A stretch of 64,000 bases of DNA from Rhodocyclales bacterium GT-UBC. GTDB taxonomy: Bacteria; Pseudomonadota; Gammaproteobacteria; Burkholderiales; Rhodocyclaceae. How positions within the stretch are numbered: the stretch's first letter is position 1; the number at the start of each line of letters is the position of its first letter. The notes beneath the pieces are model-generated. The model saw nothing but the letters and a program-made list of their open reading frames with translations. It was not told where the DNA came from and made no database searches. The stretch covers positions 124,001 through 188,000 of the forward strand of contig QXPY01000008.1 in the NCBI GenBank assembly GCA_003583745.1, in the 5' to 3' direction. The translations under genes were made by a program, and so were the position numbers. Positions 63,026 to 64,000 of this stretch are shown here, piece by piece.

Positions 63026-64000
63026 ATGCTCATCCTTCCGCTTCCGGCCCGCCCCGACTGGAGCCGTCCGCCGCTGGTCACGCTGGCGATCATGCTGCTC
63101 TGCCTGATTGCCTTTCTCATGCAAGGGAGCGATCAGCAGCGCTATGCCGAGGCCTGGCGCTTCTATCAGCAGTCCGGTACGGCAAAAATCGAACTGGCGG
63201 CCTACCAAGACGACCTCAAGCGAAACAACAAGCGGCAGCCCGAACTGCAAGGCTTCGGCGAAAGCCGCACAATCGCCCTCTTTCAGGCCATGGAGGCCGA
63301 CCGTGATTTCATGCTGCGCCTACGTCGGCAAGAGGTCATCACACCGAGCAACCCGGAGTTCGAAACCTGGCGCAAGGGACGTGCCCGCTTTGACGCCCTG
63401 CGCGCCCGCATCGTCACCGAGAACTACGCATTGAACGGACAGGAGCCCCGCCTGGCCAGCCTCTTCAGCCACATGTTCCTGCATGGCGACATCATGCACC
63501 TGAGCGGAAACATGGCCGTACTCTTCGTTGTCGGCTATACCATCGAATCCGCCCTCGGTCCGCTCGGATTTCTCGCGCTCTACCTGCTGGGCGGCTTGGG
63601 TGCCGCCCTTCCGGATCTGCTGCTGGCCGGCAATCATCGGCTTTCCCTCGGTGCCTCCGGCGCCATCTCCGCTGTCATGGCTGCCTATCTGGTACTGTTC
63701 GGACGTCGGCAGATCAACTTCTTCTACTGGCTGATTTTCTTTTTCGGCACCCTGCGCGGCCCGGCTCTGGCCATCCTGCCCCTCTGGCTGGGCAACGAAC
63801 TGCTGCAATACTTCGTGCTCGACAGGGATGGTCACGTCAACTATCTGGCACACTTTGCCGGACTGCTCAGCGGCGCCGTGCTGATCGGTCTCTATCGCTG
63901 GCGGCGCCACGGCAAGAGTGCCGACAGCGTGCACAAACAGGATGCCGATCAAGCCATAGACAGCATGCGCCGCCAAGCCGAAAAGCTGGTCACCGAGATG
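63026..64000 (+). CDS. rhomboid family intramembrane serine protease, partial
   Basis: The frame is open to the window end (325 codons, no stop). Catalytic dyad S211 (SLGASGAISAVM) and H276 (NYLAHFAGLLSG), with H158 and N162 (HLSGNMAVLF) stabilising the oxyanion, are at normal spacing. An extra hydrophilic insert of about 110 residues (35-145) lies between the first helix and the rhomboid core, larger than in GlpG. It is divergent from the DUF805 fusion gene. Confidence 0.92.
   Translation, partial: MLILPLPARPDWSRPPLVTLAIMLLCLIAFLMQGSDQQRYAEAWRFYQQSGTAKIELAAYQDDLKRNNKRQPELQGFGESRTIALFQAMEADRDFMLRLRRQEVITPSNPEFETWRKGRARFDALRARIVTENYALNGQEPRLASLFSHMFLHGDIMHLSGNMAVLFVVGYTIESALGPLGFLALYLLGGLGAALPDLLLAGNHRLSLGASGAISAVMAAYLVLFGRRQINFFYWLIFFFGTLRGPALAILPLWLGNELLQYFVLDRDGHVNYLAHFAGLLSGAVLIGLYRWRRHGKSADSVHKQDADQAIDSMRRQAEKLVTEM

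Overview
The window is chromosomal DNA from a betaproteobacterium, most likely of the Rhodocyclales (Azonexus/Dechloromonas group). The basis is the gene order tpiA-secG-tRNA-Leu(GAG)-nuoA..M, short betaproteobacterial-type NuoG and NuoC/NuoD as separate proteins, the greA-carB-carA-dapB-bamE/fur block, and recognition of protein sequences from memory; no search was run. It is almost wholly core genome, very densely packed. No insertion sequence, prophage, CRISPR array or rRNA was seen, and no gene-free gap exceeds about 290 bases.

Layout. (1) 1-12.7 kb, minus strand: complex I genes nuoM (cut by the window edge) back to nuoA, preceded by tRNA-Leu(GAG), secG and tpiA. A well-formed sigma70 promoter lies just upstream of tpiA. 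(2) 14.1-18.9 kb, minus: glmM, folP, ftsH, rlmE, with an intrinsic terminator squeezed between ftsH and folP. yhbY diverges from rlmE. (3) 19.3-28.7 kb, minus: a DUF4149 membrane protein, greA, carB, carA, a soluble hybrid histidine kinase, dapB and bamE. (4) 28.7-29.8 kb, plus: fur and a GDT1/MneA-type cation exporter, convergent with recN-nadK. (5) 32.4-37.8 kb, plus: hrcA, hemH, trxC, an EF-hand-like protein, and a chemoreceptor carrying a periplasmic CxxCH haem-binding motif. It is convergent with a Ser/Thr kinase fused to a cyclic-nucleotide-binding-like domain. (6) 39.3-43.1 kb, plus: grpE-dnaK-dnaJ with two candidate sigma32 promoters. (7) 43.2-48.4 kb: an RstA/RstB-like two-component system followed by a translationally coupled pair of small proteins, a VF530 three-gene cluster, a PAS-HD-GYP protein, and a 48-residue basic protein behind a perfect palindrome. 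(8) 48.5-54.0 kb, minus: dedA, lipoprotein, purN, DUF3108 protein, rsmB, mscS. (9) 54.2-64 kb: diguanylate cyclase, ComB-like phosphatase, mutL, TudS/DUF523 protein, CACHE-PAS-GGDEF-EAL protein, a DUF805/glutaredoxin fusion, and a rhomboid protease cut by the window end.

Functionally the window combines energy conservation (complex I), pyrimidine/arginine precursor supply (carAB), cell-wall precursor and folate synthesis, proteostasis (ftsH, grpE-dnaK-dnaJ, hrcA), metal homeostasis (fur, exporter) and a large signalling set: three c-di-GMP enzymes, two histidine kinases, one Ser/Thr kinase and one chemoreceptor. The most distinctive material is the haem-type chemoreceptor facing the kinase-CNB protein, the small-protein operon behind the RstAB-like system, and the two matching heat-shock promoters in grpE-dnaK.
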